Positions 36,705-46,536 are shown, numbered from the stretch's first letter. The stretch is DNA of 64,000 nt from Bacteroidales bacterium UBA1181 (GCA_002310215.1 DBYR01000021.1:1-64000), one strand, 5' to 3'. The notes: generated by a model not told the origin, from the letters alone. Made by a program: numbers and translations.

Positions 36705-37622
36705 TCACTTCACATCTTGCACAAGACGGACAGAGTATCCAGTACCGCACGCAGCCTCATAATAAGGTTCTAATCCGTAGCTATAGAAGAATGCTATGTG
36801 AGCTTTTTTATTACTCACCGTACTCGTCCAATAATAACCGCCATCTCCCACATCTTTTACTTGTGTTCCTTTGCGAAGACCAGAAGCAGGAAGGAACACC
36901 GCACCGTGCGCCTCCATCTTACGCCAATCCTCCAAAGAATATTTGTTTACTTTCGCATAAGACTCGTTAGAGAATCCGCTTGTGAACTTGAGGCCCTTAG
37001 GCAATGTCCAGTCGTCAGGAAGGATTACAACACCATTAACACCATTAACGTTCGCAGCACCCATTTTTTCTTTAGCATTCGGACGTTTTTGCATCAAAAA
37101 TATCCACTCACCACCAGTAAGCGTTCGCCACACACCCGCTTCATTTCCTCCATTCGATATCTTATTATACAAACCCCAATCCAAATTTTCATACCCCTTT
37201 ACAAGGGGAAAGAGTACGTAGCCATCGATGTAATAATCACTTTCAGTCACACTCGTAGAATATGGTTGATAAGCAATTGCTCCACTAGGCCAACCACTTG
37301 TCCCATAGCAAAACAAATCAATCCAACCGCCATACGTGCTTGAAATGAATTGGTTATCAGCCCCAATCACATCATACTGGTTTTCCGCAAAACGCCAAGT
37401 ATTAGTGCTTGCTTGATACTGCAGGTTCCCCGTGGAGAAATACGCCTGGTCGCCGGCAGAAGAAATAGTGAACTTTGCCTTTATGACACCATTTTCGATA
37501 GGCACGGCTACTCCATCGGCGCCATCATCTTCAAGTTCATTTTCATCTGAATCCTTGCCACACGCTGTGAACATCGCAGCCGCAATGCTAATCAGCAAAA
37601 AATTTTTAAAAATACGTTTCAT
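36705..37622 (-). CDS. Lipoprotein with Fibrobacter-type paralogous (FISUMP-like) domain
   Basis: An exported lipoprotein of 305 residues: a signal with lipobox FTAC, a linker rich in Asp/Glu (DSDENELEDDGAD), then a domain starting FTISSAGDQAYFSTGNLQYQ. It continues with NTWRFAENQYDVIGADN and ends with YYWTSTV and SVRLVQDVK. The closing pattern is like the FISUMP domain common in Fibrobacter and gut Bacteroidales lipoproteins, which is related to C-type-lectin/FGE-like folds. Substrate and function are unknown; surface binding is a reasonable guess. It is a single gene with no partner visible. Confidence 0.7.
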   Translation of the reverse strand: MKRIFKNFLLISIAAAMFTACGKDSDENELEDDGADGVAVPIENGVIKAKFTISSAGDQAYFSTGNLQYQASTNTWRFAENQYDVIGADNQFISSTYGGWIDLFCYGTSGWPSGAIAYQPYSTSVTESDYYIDGYVLFPLVKGYENLDWGLYNKISNGGNEAGVWRTLTGGEWIFLMQKRPNAKEKMGAANVNGVNGVVILPDDWTLPKGLKFTSGFSNESYAKVNKYSLEDWRKMEAHGAVFLPASGLRKGTQVKDVGDGGYYWTSTVSNKKAHIAFFYSYGLEPYYEAACGTGYSVRLVQDVK

Positions 37623-37919
37623 ACAAAAACTGATTTTATTTATTAATAATTTAGCCTTTAAACCATATCACGACGAAGCCATCAAGCCACAAAAGCCTCA
37701 TTAAAAACGTCGACTAACTCAATCATTCCCAAAGGATTTTCATGCATATTTTGCATTATCTTCAATCAAAACAATAACAAGAATACTCATTTTGCTTATC
37801 AGCGACCAAGATAATATTTATCATATACTTATCAAAAATAATTCAAGATTTTTTTCTCACATGAACATAATACGCCCATTTAAACAAAGCAAAAGATGAT
37901 TAGCCTTTCACGTCTCCAT

Positions 37920-37977
37920 AACAGAAACAGAAACAGAAACAGTAAATACACAAACGGTAAATAGCTAAATAGTAAAT
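37920..37977. repeat. Short tandem repeats upstream of metH
   Basis: Three and a half copies of the six-base CAGAAA are followed by CAAACGGT and TAAATAGCTAAATAGTAAAT. The last 20 bases are identical to the fourth unit of the repeat at 35181, and CAAACGGT occurs in the third unit there. The block ends 37 bases before the metH -7 box. Confidence 0.7.
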
Positions 37978-38013
37978 GGGTAAATAGCAATGGCTAATGC
38001 GGTAAATAAATCC

Positions 38014-38021
38014 TATCTTTG
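38014..38021 (+). promoter_or_regulatory. -7 element of the metH promoter
   Basis: TATCTTTG, an exact match to TAnnTTTG, followed by CA, 19 bases before the metH ATG. The -33 region has no clear TTTG. The short leader leaves no room for a riboswitch. Confidence 0.65.
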
Positions 38022-38040
38022 CAAAAAATTTAACGGCAAC

Positions 38041-40806
38041 ATGAAGTTCGACTTAAAGAAAGAATTAAGCTCCCGAATACTCGTCCTCGACGGAGGTATG
38101 GGAACCATGATACAACAATACGGACTAACGGAAGAGGATTACCGCGGGAACTTCGTGCCGGACAGCGAGGTGCAGCAAAAGGGGAACAATGACCTGCTCT
38201 GCATCACCCGAAGCGACGTCATCTCCGACATCCACACCAAATACCTGGAGGCGGGTGCGGACATCATCGAGACCTGCTCGTTCAACTCCCAACGGATTTC
38301 GATGGCCGACTATAAAATGGAGGACCATATCCACGAGCTCAACTTCGCCGCCGCCCAATTGGCTCGTAAGGCCGCAGATATCTATACGGCCAAAGACCCG
38401 AGCAAGCCAAGATTCGTGGCCGGGTCCGTCGGTCCCACCAACAAGACTTGCTCCATATCGCCTGACGTCAACAATCCCGCCTTCCGCAACGTCTCCTTCC
38501 AAGAGATGAAAGAGGCTTACATCGAACAGATGGACGCCCTCATCGAAGGGGGTGTCGACGCCTTGCTCATAGAGACCATATTCGACACGCTCAATGCGAA
38601 AGCGGCCATCTCGGCGGCCAACGAATGTATCGCCCGCAGCGGGCGGACCGTCTATATCATGCTCTCCGCGACAGTGGCGGACATCAGCGGCAGAACACTC
38701 TCCGGCCAGACCATGCAGGCCTTCATGAATTCCGTCATGCACGCCAACCCATTGTCCATCGGTCTGAACTGTTCCTTCGGCGCCAGAGACCTGAAGAAAT
38801 ACCTGAAGGAGATCAGCGACGTCGCCACCTGCTACGTCAGCGCCTATCCGAACGCGGGACTTCCCAACCAATTCGGGCAATACGACGAGACGCCTGAAAT
38901 GATGGCGGAGCAAGTGGTCGAGTATGTGGAGGAGGGGTTGGTCAATATCTTAGGCGGCTGCTGCGGTACGACCCCCGCGCACATCGCCAAATACCAGGAG
39001 TTCGTCAACGGTGCGAAGCCCCGCGTTCCGAAAGTGGCCAACCACCATCTGAGGCTATCGGGCTTAGAGCCGTTGGAGATCAAATCCATCAACGCAAGCC
39101 TCAACGAGCCCCAGGAACGCTCCCTCTACGTGAATATCGGTGAGCGGTGTAACGTCGCGGGATCCCGCAAGTTCCTTCGCCTCATCAACGAAAAGAATTA
39201 CGACGAGGCCCTTTCCATCGCGCGCAAACAGGTGGAAGACGGTGCGCAAGTAGTGGACGTCAACATGGACGACGCCATGCTGGATGCGAAAAAAGAGATG
39301 GTCACTTTCCTGAACCTGATCGCGTCGGACCCCGATGTGGCGAAGGTGCCGATCATGATCGACTCATCCAAATGGGAGGTCATCGAGGCGGGTCTGCAAT
39401 GTGTGCAAGGCAAGAGCATCGTCAACTCCATATCCCTCAAGGAAGGGGAAGAGAAGTTCCTGGCAAAGGCGAAAAAGATCCAGCAATACGGAGCGGCCAC
39501 CGTCGTGATGGCTTTCGACGAGCAAGGACAGGCCGCCACCTACGAGCGGCGTATCGAGATATGCAAACGGGCGTACGACCTGCTGACGAATATCGGCTTC
39601 CCTCCTGAAGACATCATCTTCGACCCCAACGTGCTATCGGTGGCCACAGGTATCGAAGAGCACAACAACTACGGTGTCGATTTCATCAACGCCACAGGAT
39701 GGATCCGCCAGAACCTGCCGTACGCCAAGATCAGCGGTGGAGTCAGCAACCTCTCCTTTTCATTCAGGGGGAACAACCCCATACGTGAGGCCATGCACTC
39801 CGTATTCCTCTACCATGCCATCAAGAAAGGAATGGACATGGGCATCGTAAATGCGGGAATGCTGCAAGTCTACGAAGAGATACCCGCTGACCTGCTCGAA
39901 CTGGTGGAGGATGTGGTTTTGAACCGTCGCAAGGACGCCACCGAGCGATTGATCGAGAAAGCGGACGAAATCAAGAACTCCCAAAGCGCAGAGGCTGCGC
40001 AGAACAAAATAGAATGGAGGACCTACCCGCTTGAGAAAAGGATATCCTACAGCCTCGTGAAAGGCATCGGGGACTATCTCGAAGAGGATATGGAAGAAGC
40101 CTTAAAGACCTACTCCTCCGCCGTCGAAATCATCGAGAAACCACTGATGGCGGGCATGAACGAGGTGGGAGAACTATTCGGTGCGGGCAAGATGTTCCTG
40201 CCACAGGTGGTCAAGACCGCCAGAACGATGAAGAAGGCGGTATCGATCCTGCAGCCCCACATAGAGGAGCAGAACAAAGGGACGGGCAAGAAATCCGGGA
40301 AGGTGCTCATCGCCACCGTCAAGGGAGACGTGCACGACATCGGCAAGAACATCGTCGCCGTCATCCTCGCATGCAACAACTACGAGGTGATCGACCTTGG
40401 GGTGATGGTGCCGACCGAACAGATCATCGAGACAGCCATCAAGGAACAGGTGGACGTGGTTTGCCTCAGCGGACTCATCACACCATCGCTCGAAGAGATG
40501 TGCCACGTGGCGGAAGCGATGGAGAAGGCGCACCTGAAGATACCTTTGCTTGTCGGAGGAGCCACCACATCAGACATACACACCGCCGTGAAGATCGCCC
40601 CAAGCTACAGCGGAACGGTCATGCACATGCGCGACGCCTCACAAAACACCTATGCCATCTCAATGCTTCTGAACAAGAAGACACAAAAGGAGTACGAGGC
40701 ACAAAACAGAGCGGCGCAAGCGGAGTGCAGAGCCACTCACCAGCAAAAAGAGGAGAAACTGGTCGACTTGGAAGAGGCTAAAAAGAAAAAATTAAATTTG
40801 TTCTAA
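38041..40806 (+). CDS. metH: Cobalamin-dependent methionine synthase without the reactivation domain
   Basis: This enzyme transfers a methyl group from methyltetrahydrofolate via cobalamin to homocysteine. Module order is: homocysteine/zinc domain (residues 1-320; DGGMGTMIQ and zinc ligands Cys244, Cys307 and Cys308); pterin-binding barrel at about 350-610 (NIGERCNVAGSRKF, DVNMDDAMLD, SGGVSNLSFSFRG); cobalamin cap at about 640-745; and cobalamin-binding Rossmann domain with D763-x-H765-x-x-G768 (GDVHDIGKN), His765 being the lower ligand. The protein ends at residue 921 in KKKKLNLF, where E. coli MetH (1,227 residues) continues into the AdoMet-dependent reactivation domain. The stop is clean, with no trailing remnant, so this is a domain-short form and not a frameshift. 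Reactivation must come from a separate protein, none of which is in the window. Start: ATG at 38041, 19 bases after the -7 box. Confidence 0.96.
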   Translation: MKFDLKKELSSRILVLDGGMGTMIQQYGLTEEDYRGNFVPDSEVQQKGNNDLLCITRSDVISDIHTKYLEAGADIIETCSFNSQRISMADYKMEDHIHELNFAAAQLARKAADIYTAKDPSKPRFVAGSVGPTNKTCSISPDVNNPAFRNVSFQEMKEAYIEQMDALIEGGVDALLIETIFDTLNAKAAISAANECIARSGRTVYIMLSATVADISGRTLSGQTMQAFMNSVMHANPLSIGLNCSFGARDLKKYLKEISDVATCYVSAYPNAGLPNQFGQYDETPEMMAEQVVEYVEEGLVNILGGCCGTTPAHIAKYQEFVNGAKPRVPKVANHHLRLSGLEPLEIKSINASLNEPQERSLYVNIGERCNVAGSRKFLRLINEKNYDEALSIARKQVEDGAQVVDVNMDDAMLDAKKEMVTFLNLIASDPDVAKVPIMIDSSKWEVIEAGLQCVQGKSIVNSISLKEGEEKFLAKAKKIQQYGAATVVMAFDEQGQAATYERRIEICKRAYDLLTNIGFPPEDIIFDPNVLSVATGIEEHNNYGVDFINATGWIRQNLPYAKISGGVSNLSFSFRGNNPIREAMHSVFLYHAIKKGMDMGIVNAGMLQVYEEIPADLLELVEDVVLNRRKDATERLIEKADEIKNSQSAEAAQNKIEWRTYPLEKRISYSLVKGIGDYLEEDMEEALKTYSSAVEIIEKPLMAGMNEVGELFGAGKMFLPQVVKTARTMKKAVSILQPHIEEQNKGTGKKSGKVLIATVKGDVHDIGKNIVAVILACNNYEVIDLGVMVPTEQIIETAIKEQVDVVCLSGLITPSLEEMCHVAEAMEKAHLKIPLLVGGATTSDIHTAVKIAPSYSGTVMHMRDASQNTYAISMLLNKKTQKEYEAQNRAAQAECRATHQQKEEKLVDLEEAKKKKLNLF

Positions 40807-40936
40807 AAAGCGACGTCAAACAAGCTATCATGGCTCTTTCATTTAGACGAGGCAACAGGCAACTACACACGGAGAAAAGCGTACACGGAATTTGATGCGG
40901 AATTATCGCATCCGCACTTTTCCCTGCCTTATTTCC

Positions 40937-41554
40937 CTACTTGAATATCCACAACAAAATCTTTTTATTGGTGGAGGCTTTTATCTTAGAATCAATATAA
41001 TTCATCACGTCATCACACACTACCGGACATCCCGCACTTGCAGTGGTTGGCCAGTCACACTCCGCATATTCGTACGAGTGGAGCACCACCAACCGTTTGA
41101 ACGCATTGCTGTTGGTCTTTTCCAGCCCATGCATTTTATAATGGAAATGCACGCCCCAGTTGCTATAAGAGCGGATTCCTATCCGATACTTCCCTTCCGA
41201 GGAGCAATAACTGTTTGGCACATTGCTAAACACCACATGATCAATCGTGTTGCCTGGACCAAAGCCATGGCTCACCAATGCCGTCTTTATAATCTTGCCC
41301 GCTTTCAAATCGTATATGAACATTCTTTTGGTGTATAGATCATGGGAAAAATCGATCAGAATGCACCAATCGGAGTTCATACCATTCGCCTTAACGAACG
41401 CCTGCGCCTCTTTGCCCTTTCGATGGATCTTCGACACATCCGCAACCTCCTTCACATGCCTTGGCTCTTCAGCCAATGCTTCATCTGTCCCTTCCGCATT
41501 GAGCGACATGGAGAATGAGGCAAACAGAAATAATATGGCTATCGGTTTTAACAT
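40937..41554 (-). CDS. L,D-transpeptidase-like (YkuD_2) exported protein
   Basis: An exported murein L,D-transpeptidase-type protein, expected to cross-link peptidoglycan or attach a protein to it. The signal peptide is MLKPIAILFLFASFSMSLNA. The catalytic region has RLVVLHSYEYAE (His) and SAGCPVVCDDVM with the nucleophile Cys in a SxGCPVV motif, typical of the YkuD_2 family. The length is 205 residues and no peptidoglycan-binding domain is visible. It is the last gene of the operon, only four bases after the fibronectin-type protein, so it is very probably translated with it. Its link to a surface-protein operon is the notable point. Confidence 0.88.
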   Translation of the reverse strand: MLKPIAILFLFASFSMSLNAEGTDEALAEEPRHVKEVADVSKIHRKGKEAQAFVKANGMNSDWCILIDFSHDLYTKRMFIYDLKAGKIIKTALVSHGFGPGNTIDHVVFSNVPNSYCSSEGKYRIGIRSYSNWGVHFHYKMHGLEKTNSNAFKRLVVLHSYEYAECDWPTTASAGCPVVCDDVMNYIDSKIKASTNKKILLWIFK

Positions 41555-41558
41555 ATTC

Positions 41559-43655
41559 CTAAAATGCGACTTCAGACGTATATACGGCCTTCAGCGGTGT
41601 ACTTGACTTAAGTTGGATAAGATACTTGTACCTTTTGCCTTTGAACACATTGTCGTCAAAGAAACTTGTTCTCTCAGGAAGGAAAGATCCAACCAACTTC
41701 GGCGCAGAGCCATCCTCAATCTTAAAGACATGGATTGCATCAATAAGGTTTGAGGCATTCTTCCATGAGATGAGAATTCCGCCTTTTTTATAATTCTTCT
41801 CAACCCGAACATCCGTAATGCCATCAGTCCTCACAACATGAGATTTCACTGGAGCGCCCTCTGTTATGCTTTGGTTGTTTGACGCATCATAGGATACAAG
41901 ATTATAAAACACCTTCTCCCCCTTGAATGTGGTTGTTGTATCCGTGAACTCCTCTACAAGATTAGGCCTACTCCATGACATTAACCTTTTCCACTCACCT
42001 TGCGATGTTGTCTTTCTGTACAGTTCAACCCTCTGGAGATCGGAACTGGAACTGTTGATCCATTTAAGGACAAAAAGATTTTTCTCATTTTGTTTGATGT
42101 TCGTAAACACCGCCTTTGCGGGGGCTATGGTGTCCGGTTTTACCAGATGAGACATTCCCGAGAGAGATGACTGGTTGTAATTAAGATCGATAGCCATAAC
42201 CTTGTAATAGACATCGTTGGTAAGAGTACCAAGGGACAACGTATCCGAGAAACTATTTTTAGGCAAAATGGTGTCCGAGCAAGAGAGGAAGTCAACGTTT
42301 GGATTGTTTGCCCTGAACACACGGTATCCCATGATATCAGGTTCAGGATTTTTATTCCATGTCAAACGGACGACGCCAGTTGAATCAATTGTTCCCGACA
42401 GACCTGTAGGAGCGGAAGGAGGAATGCTGTCCACTTGGTGACGGAACACCACGTTGGATACGCTTCTCTGACCCTCTTTCTCTCCATACGCCACAACCCT
42501 ATAGTAGTTGGTCAGATGTGTGTTTTTATCCTTGTAAGAGCGTGTTTTACCAGACAGCATCTTCGGTGTAATATTTTGGAATATAGGAGATTTCGTTTTT
42601 GCGTCGAAGTTCATCTTATCCACCCTTTGGACATGGAATCCACGTATGGCTTGGTTCTTAGGATTAGCAACTGTCCATTTGATTTCTCCGACATTTTTTT
42701 CATTGACATTTACATCATCGATCTTCACTTCTACCAAGTATTCACATTCGTTCGACACTTTCACCACATTTGAGTAAGGTCCATTTACGCCGAATGGTGT
42801 AATACCGCATATTCTATAATGATAAGTTTTGTCGCATTCCGGAAGGGAATCTCCCGCCAAGCAGAGGTCTTTGGATGATTCTCCCGTATAAGTGTAGACG
42901 ATTGGGTCTTCGTTTATTCTTGAGTATTTCACACCATCGGCACTACGCTCCAGGATATATCCCGAGTAACTTCTTTTATTATCAGCCACGCTCCATTTGA
43001 AGCGAACCATCTCACCTGCTGTTTCGGATTCGAATCCCTTAAGGGGAGGAAGTTGGGAAAGATTGTCCATGTCGACACGCACTACCTTTGCTTTTTCAGC
43101 ATATTTGCCATCACCTAATAGAACACGGTAGTCATACGTGGTATGGGGAGTAACTTTCTCGTCCTTATAGTATAGACATACAGCTTGGGCAATCTCCAAG
43201 TCAAATTCACAAGTGACGAGACCCAGCTTATACAAGTAATCCTGTATTTTGGGATCCTTATATTTGCTCATATCGAAATAGATGGAGTCAGCCTTCATTT
43301 GGGACTTTATGGAATCGGTGCTGAATTTCTTCTCTAATTCCTCTTGGTATAGGATAAAACCAATCATCATATATTGGTCATTATTCTCCGACATGGCATC
43401 GAATTTCTCATACGGAGCAGGCTTCCCGCTAAATATATCAGACCACACTGATGATCCGGCCGTCCTCCTTTGTACTACGAAACCGCTTTCTTTCGCATGA
43501 CGTAAGATGTCCGCATTTTGTGGATACCATCGAAGAGCGACATAACTGCCAGCATTGTAAGTGTAAAGATCGATGGAGTAATCTCCCGACTGAGCCACTG
43601 CACTACCCACACATAGTGAACAGAGGAAGAATATTATGAATTTTATTCGTTTCAT
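41559..43655 (-). CDS. Exported fibronectin type III-repeat protein
   Basis: A 698-residue exported protein (signal ends GSAVA) made almost wholly of beta-sandwich modules. Clear fibronectin type III modules occur at about residues 205-305 (PLKGFESETAGEMVRFKWSV) and 405-500 (PSAPTGLSGTIDSTGVV, PEPDIMGYRVFRANNPN). A further one is at about 505-610 (WINSSSSDLQRVELYRK), with a partial module at the end (ILISWKNASNLIDAIHVFK). There is no lipobox and no clear T9SS sorting domain, so it may stay in the periplasm. The sequence style is like flavobacterial proteins I have seen next to metalloprotease-like genes, but this was not checked. It lies 25 bases from the upstream gene and four bases from the transpeptidase gene. 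Confidence 0.78.
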   Translation of the reverse strand: MKRIKFIIFFLCSLCVGSAVAQSGDYSIDLYTYNAGSYVALRWYPQNADILRHAKESGFVVQRRTAGSSVWSDIFSGKPAPYEKFDAMSENNDQYMMIGFILYQEELEKKFSTDSIKSQMKADSIYFDMSKYKDPKIQDYLYKLGLVTCEFDLEIAQAVCLYYKDEKVTPHTTYDYRVLLGDGKYAEKAKVVRVDMDNLSQLPPLKGFESETAGEMVRFKWSVADNKRSYSGYILERSADGVKYSRINEDPIVYTYTGESSKDLCLAGDSLPECDKTYHYRICGITPFGVNGPYSNVVKVSNECEYLVEVKIDDVNVNEKNVGEIKWTVANPKNQAIRGFHVQRVDKMNFDAKTKSPIFQNITPKMLSGKTRSYKDKNTHLTNYYRVVAYGEKEGQRSVSNVVFRHQVDSIPPSAPTGLSGTIDSTGVVRLTWNKNPEPDIMGYRVFRANNPNVDFLSCSDTILPKNSFSDTLSLGTLTNDVYYKVMAIDLNYNQSSLSGMSHLVKPDTIAPAKAVFTNIKQNEKNLFVLKWINSSSSDLQRVELYRKTTSQGEWKRLMSWSRPNLVEEFTDTTTTFKGEKVFYNLVSYDASNNQSITEGAPVKSHVVRTDGITDVRVEKNYKKGGILISWKNASNLIDAIHVFKIEDGSAPKLVGSFLPERTSFFDDNVFKGKRYKYLIQLKSSTPLKAVYTSEVAF

Positions 43656-43680
43656 ATAATGTGACTAATTATTTTACATG

Positions 43681-46536
43681 TTAAAATGATACTGACACGT
43701 CAATCGAAGGCAGGTCGATGCAGAAGATCGAGCATGAGAAGTTTAATTTTCCCCTACCTGTAAACGGAGTTGGTCCGGAACCTTGAAGAGTTGCGAAGGT
43801 CATTCCTTTAAAGATGCTGAACTTCTTCTTCCTAATACAAGGATGCCATTTGCACCATCTTAGCCAAGGGATCGATGCGCCTACGCTTCCATCGGCATAT
43901 ACATAGATGTCGCCGCTTCCAATCCAATTATTTTGCGTATGTACCACCATAAGATCGGATCCTCCGGAAAGATTGAATCCCGCATAGAGTATATCCAAAG
44001 GAAGAGAGATCTTAGCTCCTACTGACATGTCGACACCGAAGGCAAAACCTTTCCCTTGAGAAATTTCCCCTTCTTTTCCTTGCGCTGGGGAAAGTGTAAT
44101 CCCTGCTTTTGCGGCCACAGTCTCATTCAATGGGAGGAGTGGAGTCTCGATCTCACCCATCATAAAGTATGACTGCGACTTGGCGAACCCAGCAAATTTT
44201 AGGTAATTTGGTTGATTCCTTGTTCCCAACCAGAAATGCCATCTGTCAGGATCTGCATGCAAAAGCACATTCGCTTCTCCCGTCAATATGTCTTTATAAT
44301 TGATACTTCCCTGCAGTTGAGCCTCAAAGGTCCGATTTGGACGGTCATATATCGAATTTAGGGCTACACCTATATTTGCCTTTTTCGGGTCATCGTCAAG
44401 TTTCATTTCCGACAAGAAGGATGCGAATCCGTACAATCGAATAAAGTTAAGTCCCCAATGGGAGTTCAAACTCAATTCAAGATTGGCATTAGCAGAAACC
44501 AAAGACTTCTGCGCAACATAAATACCCATTCCTGCCATAAACCCAAAACCTGCTTTAGGATCATAGCTATAGTTGTCTTTCTCCGCAAATTTAATCGGTG
44601 GGAAATCCTCTTCTGTTTTGGGGTTTCTTGGCGTACTCATCTTATAGTACAAGCCTCCCATGAAAGATTTCGCGAAAACACATGGTGGGAAAAGCATTAT
44701 TCCAGCAGGCAACTCTACCGCAGCTTTTGTATAGAAATATGTTTCATCTTTCTTAGTACGTCCAAAGATCACATCACCACTCACACCAAAACTAAGCGCA
44801 CTGATTTCCAGCAACAAACCACCTCTAAACTCTGACAGAATCACAGTATCTTCCACCTTACGAAAGTTTCTGTATCCTATATCTCCCTTAAAGCGGAAGG
44901 CTGAGAAGTCCAAATCAAGTTTGATTGAGTCAACTTCAAAATCTTTATATTCCCATTCCCGATTTTCAAAAGTTGAATAAATATCGAAACCTCCACCAAC
45001 TGCGATGCCCCAACTACCCTCTTGAGCCAAACTAAGTTGTGCCGCAATTCGAAGATCTAATAATGATTCTGCGCTTGCTGTGGAATTTTTCCTTAGGCCG
45101 AGTTCGTTAAGCGATATTCCAAAACCTGCGAATGAGAAACCGACAGTTCCGTCCAATCCAAAATAATCGAAATCCACGTGAGGAGAACTTGTCGAGAACT
45201 TCAATCCCTCAAATTTCACACCTTTCAATCGGAAGTCTGACTCAACAGTCATACTTCCGTTCATACATAGTGATGCTTCGAATCCATCGCCTCCCTTTTT
45301 GTCTCCGATATCGAGGTAAGAACCTTTATTGATAGTAACTTTTGCCTCCTCTGTAAAAGGTATTCCAAAGGTTGAATTTTCCTTTATGCCAGCATTAATA
45401 TTATAGTAGAACCTATCACTGTAACCGAATGACCCCCTAAAGGATAACTTGAGTGGGTTTTCGTTCTCTTTAAGGAAAGGCACTTGGGCACTTCCTGAGA
45501 TCATACCATCCGACAACTCATTCTGCCAAATGGAAACACCAATGGTGTCCACTGAGAATGCGAGACCCGGATTCTGGTCCGTGGTTGTGGAGTTGTCTTG
45601 CTGGAACGTCATCATGAAGTTACCCGTCAAACCGTAATCATCAATAAGGAGGTTATTCACCTTCACTTCCTTTGGAGCCCCATTGAAGGATAGTTCCTCA
45701 GGAATAGCAACTACAAGACTCTTTAGGAAGAAGCCGCTCCATGTCTCTGGAGCACCAGCGGTTTCGTCCCAATAGTCTAGCGGGAAAACAAAGCCCGCCG
45801 CATTCTTTGACGAACTTAGGTCAACTATTGCATCCGTAACATCAAATACAAAATCACCGCAGTTGGCCACCTTGAATTTTTTATCGAACTTCACTTTCGA
45901 TATAAATCCGTCACCCAGGTTAAATGAGAATGAGGCCTTCACAGGATCATCACCTTCAGCTGGTGACACAAATGACTTATCGAATACGAAGTCTCCGCTT
46001 ATCTGTCCATTCCGAACGCCTTTACAATCGAAACTGACCCAGCATCTTTCATCCTCAGATGGAGATTTCCCATTTAACACAAGTTTTATCTTGTTGTCTA
46101 GGAACGTAAATTCAACTTTTTCCCCTAAATATAATTTAGCCTCCTCGGTCATGCTACCATCCATTGATATATCTTTCCCTTCAAAGCGAATAATATTATC
46201 CCCACTCGAAGAAATAGAGAATGGAAGCGCCAACGCCGCCTTCGCATCCAATAGAACACTGGCGCCTTCGGATCCGATGTTTTTCCTATTCATTTTCAGT
46301 TTGTCGATCGTCAACTCGACACCGACATCACCCACCTCACATCGCACCACAGCGGGAAGTTCATAACCGTCTTCCATATCCTGAAGCACGGAGTACGTCT
46401 CGGGGAACTCTTCCTTGACTGAAGAAAGGACATCATCACCTATATTGCCAACAACATCCGAGGTTTCATTCGCGAATGATGCGGTAATGAAGAATAAGTA
46501 TGCGCACAATAACGTGCAGGGTTTTAATATTTTCAT
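43681..46536 (-). CDS. Large beta-rich exported protein of unknown function
   Basis: A 951-residue protein with a signal peptide (LCAYLFFITASFA). I do not recognise a named domain. The body is dominated by alternating short strands with repeated Phe/Gly/Asp patterns (VSFDCKGVRNGQISGDFVF, FKLKGVKFEGLKFSTSSP) and strand pairs resembling autotransporter- or LptA-like beta-sheets. The C-terminal part has a Cys pair region WLRWCKWHPCIRKKKFS and ends with SIFCIDLPSIDVSVSF; the final Phe recalls outer-membrane barrel ends. It could be a periplasmic scaffold or outer-membrane component. It is the fourth gene of the operon, 13 bases downstream of the protease-like gene. Confidence 0.65.
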   Translation of the reverse strand: MKILKPCTLLCAYLFFITASFANETSDVVGNIGDDVLSSVKEEFPETYSVLQDMEDGYELPAVVRCEVGDVGVELTIDKLKMNRKNIGSEGASVLLDAKAALALPFSISSSGDNIIRFEGKDISMDGSMTEEAKLYLGEKVEFTFLDNKIKLVLNGKSPSEDERCWVSFDCKGVRNGQISGDFVFDKSFVSPAEGDDPVKASFSFNLGDGFISKVKFDKKFKVANCGDFVFDVTDAIVDLSSSKNAAGFVFPLDYWDETAGAPETWSGFFLKSLVVAIPEELSFNGAPKEVKVNNLLIDDYGLTGNFMMTFQQDNSTTTDQNPGLAFSVDTIGVSIWQNELSDGMISGSAQVPFLKENENPLKLSFRGSFGYSDRFYYNINAGIKENSTFGIPFTEEAKVTINKGSYLDIGDKKGGDGFEASLCMNGSMTVESDFRLKGVKFEGLKFSTSSPHVDFDYFGLDGTVGFSFAGFGISLNELGLRKNSTASAESLLDLRIAAQLSLAQEGSWGIAVGGGFDIYSTFENREWEYKDFEVDSIKLDLDFSAFRFKGDIGYRNFRKVEDTVILSEFRGGLLLEISALSFGVSGDVIFGRTKKDETYFYTKAAVELPAGIMLFPPCVFAKSFMGGLYYKMSTPRNPKTEEDFPPIKFAEKDNYSYDPKAGFGFMAGMGIYVAQKSLVSANANLELSLNSHWGLNFIRLYGFASFLSEMKLDDDPKKANIGVALNSIYDRPNRTFEAQLQGSINYKDILTGEANVLLHADPDRWHFWLGTRNQPNYLKFAGFAKSQSYFMMGEIETPLLPLNETVAAKAGITLSPAQGKEGEISQGKGFAFGVDMSVGAKISLPLDILYAGFNLSGGSDLMVVHTQNNWIGSGDIYVYADGSVGASIPWLRWCKWHPCIRKKKFSIFKGMTFATLQGSGPTPFTGRGKLNFSCSIFCIDLPSIDVSVSF

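Larger units (their letters stand above)
37623..38040. other. 418-bp divergent intergenic region upstream of metH
   Basis: The region is AT-rich. It holds short tandem repeats (37920-37977) and the metH -7 box. I saw no convincing promoter for the leftward lipoprotein gene and no cobalamin or SAM riboswitch pattern. Confidence 0.5.

Noticed and set aside
37623..38040. Cobalamin riboswitch upstream of metH
   Set aside because: The -7 box stands only 19 bases before the ATG, and I saw no B12-box-like motif.
38125..38913. 262-residue open frame opposite metH
   Set aside because: It lies wholly within the conserved homocysteine domain of metH and its composition follows that gene.
40740..40806. 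Frameshift or premature stop in metH
   Set aside because: The end LNLF follows a Lys-rich tail typical of domain-short Bacteroidetes MetH and no remnant of the next domain is seen downstream.
40807..40936. Terminator at the GATGCG/CGCATC hairpin (40894-40912) after metH
   Set aside because: The stem is only six pairs with a seven-base loop and no T-run follows on either strand.
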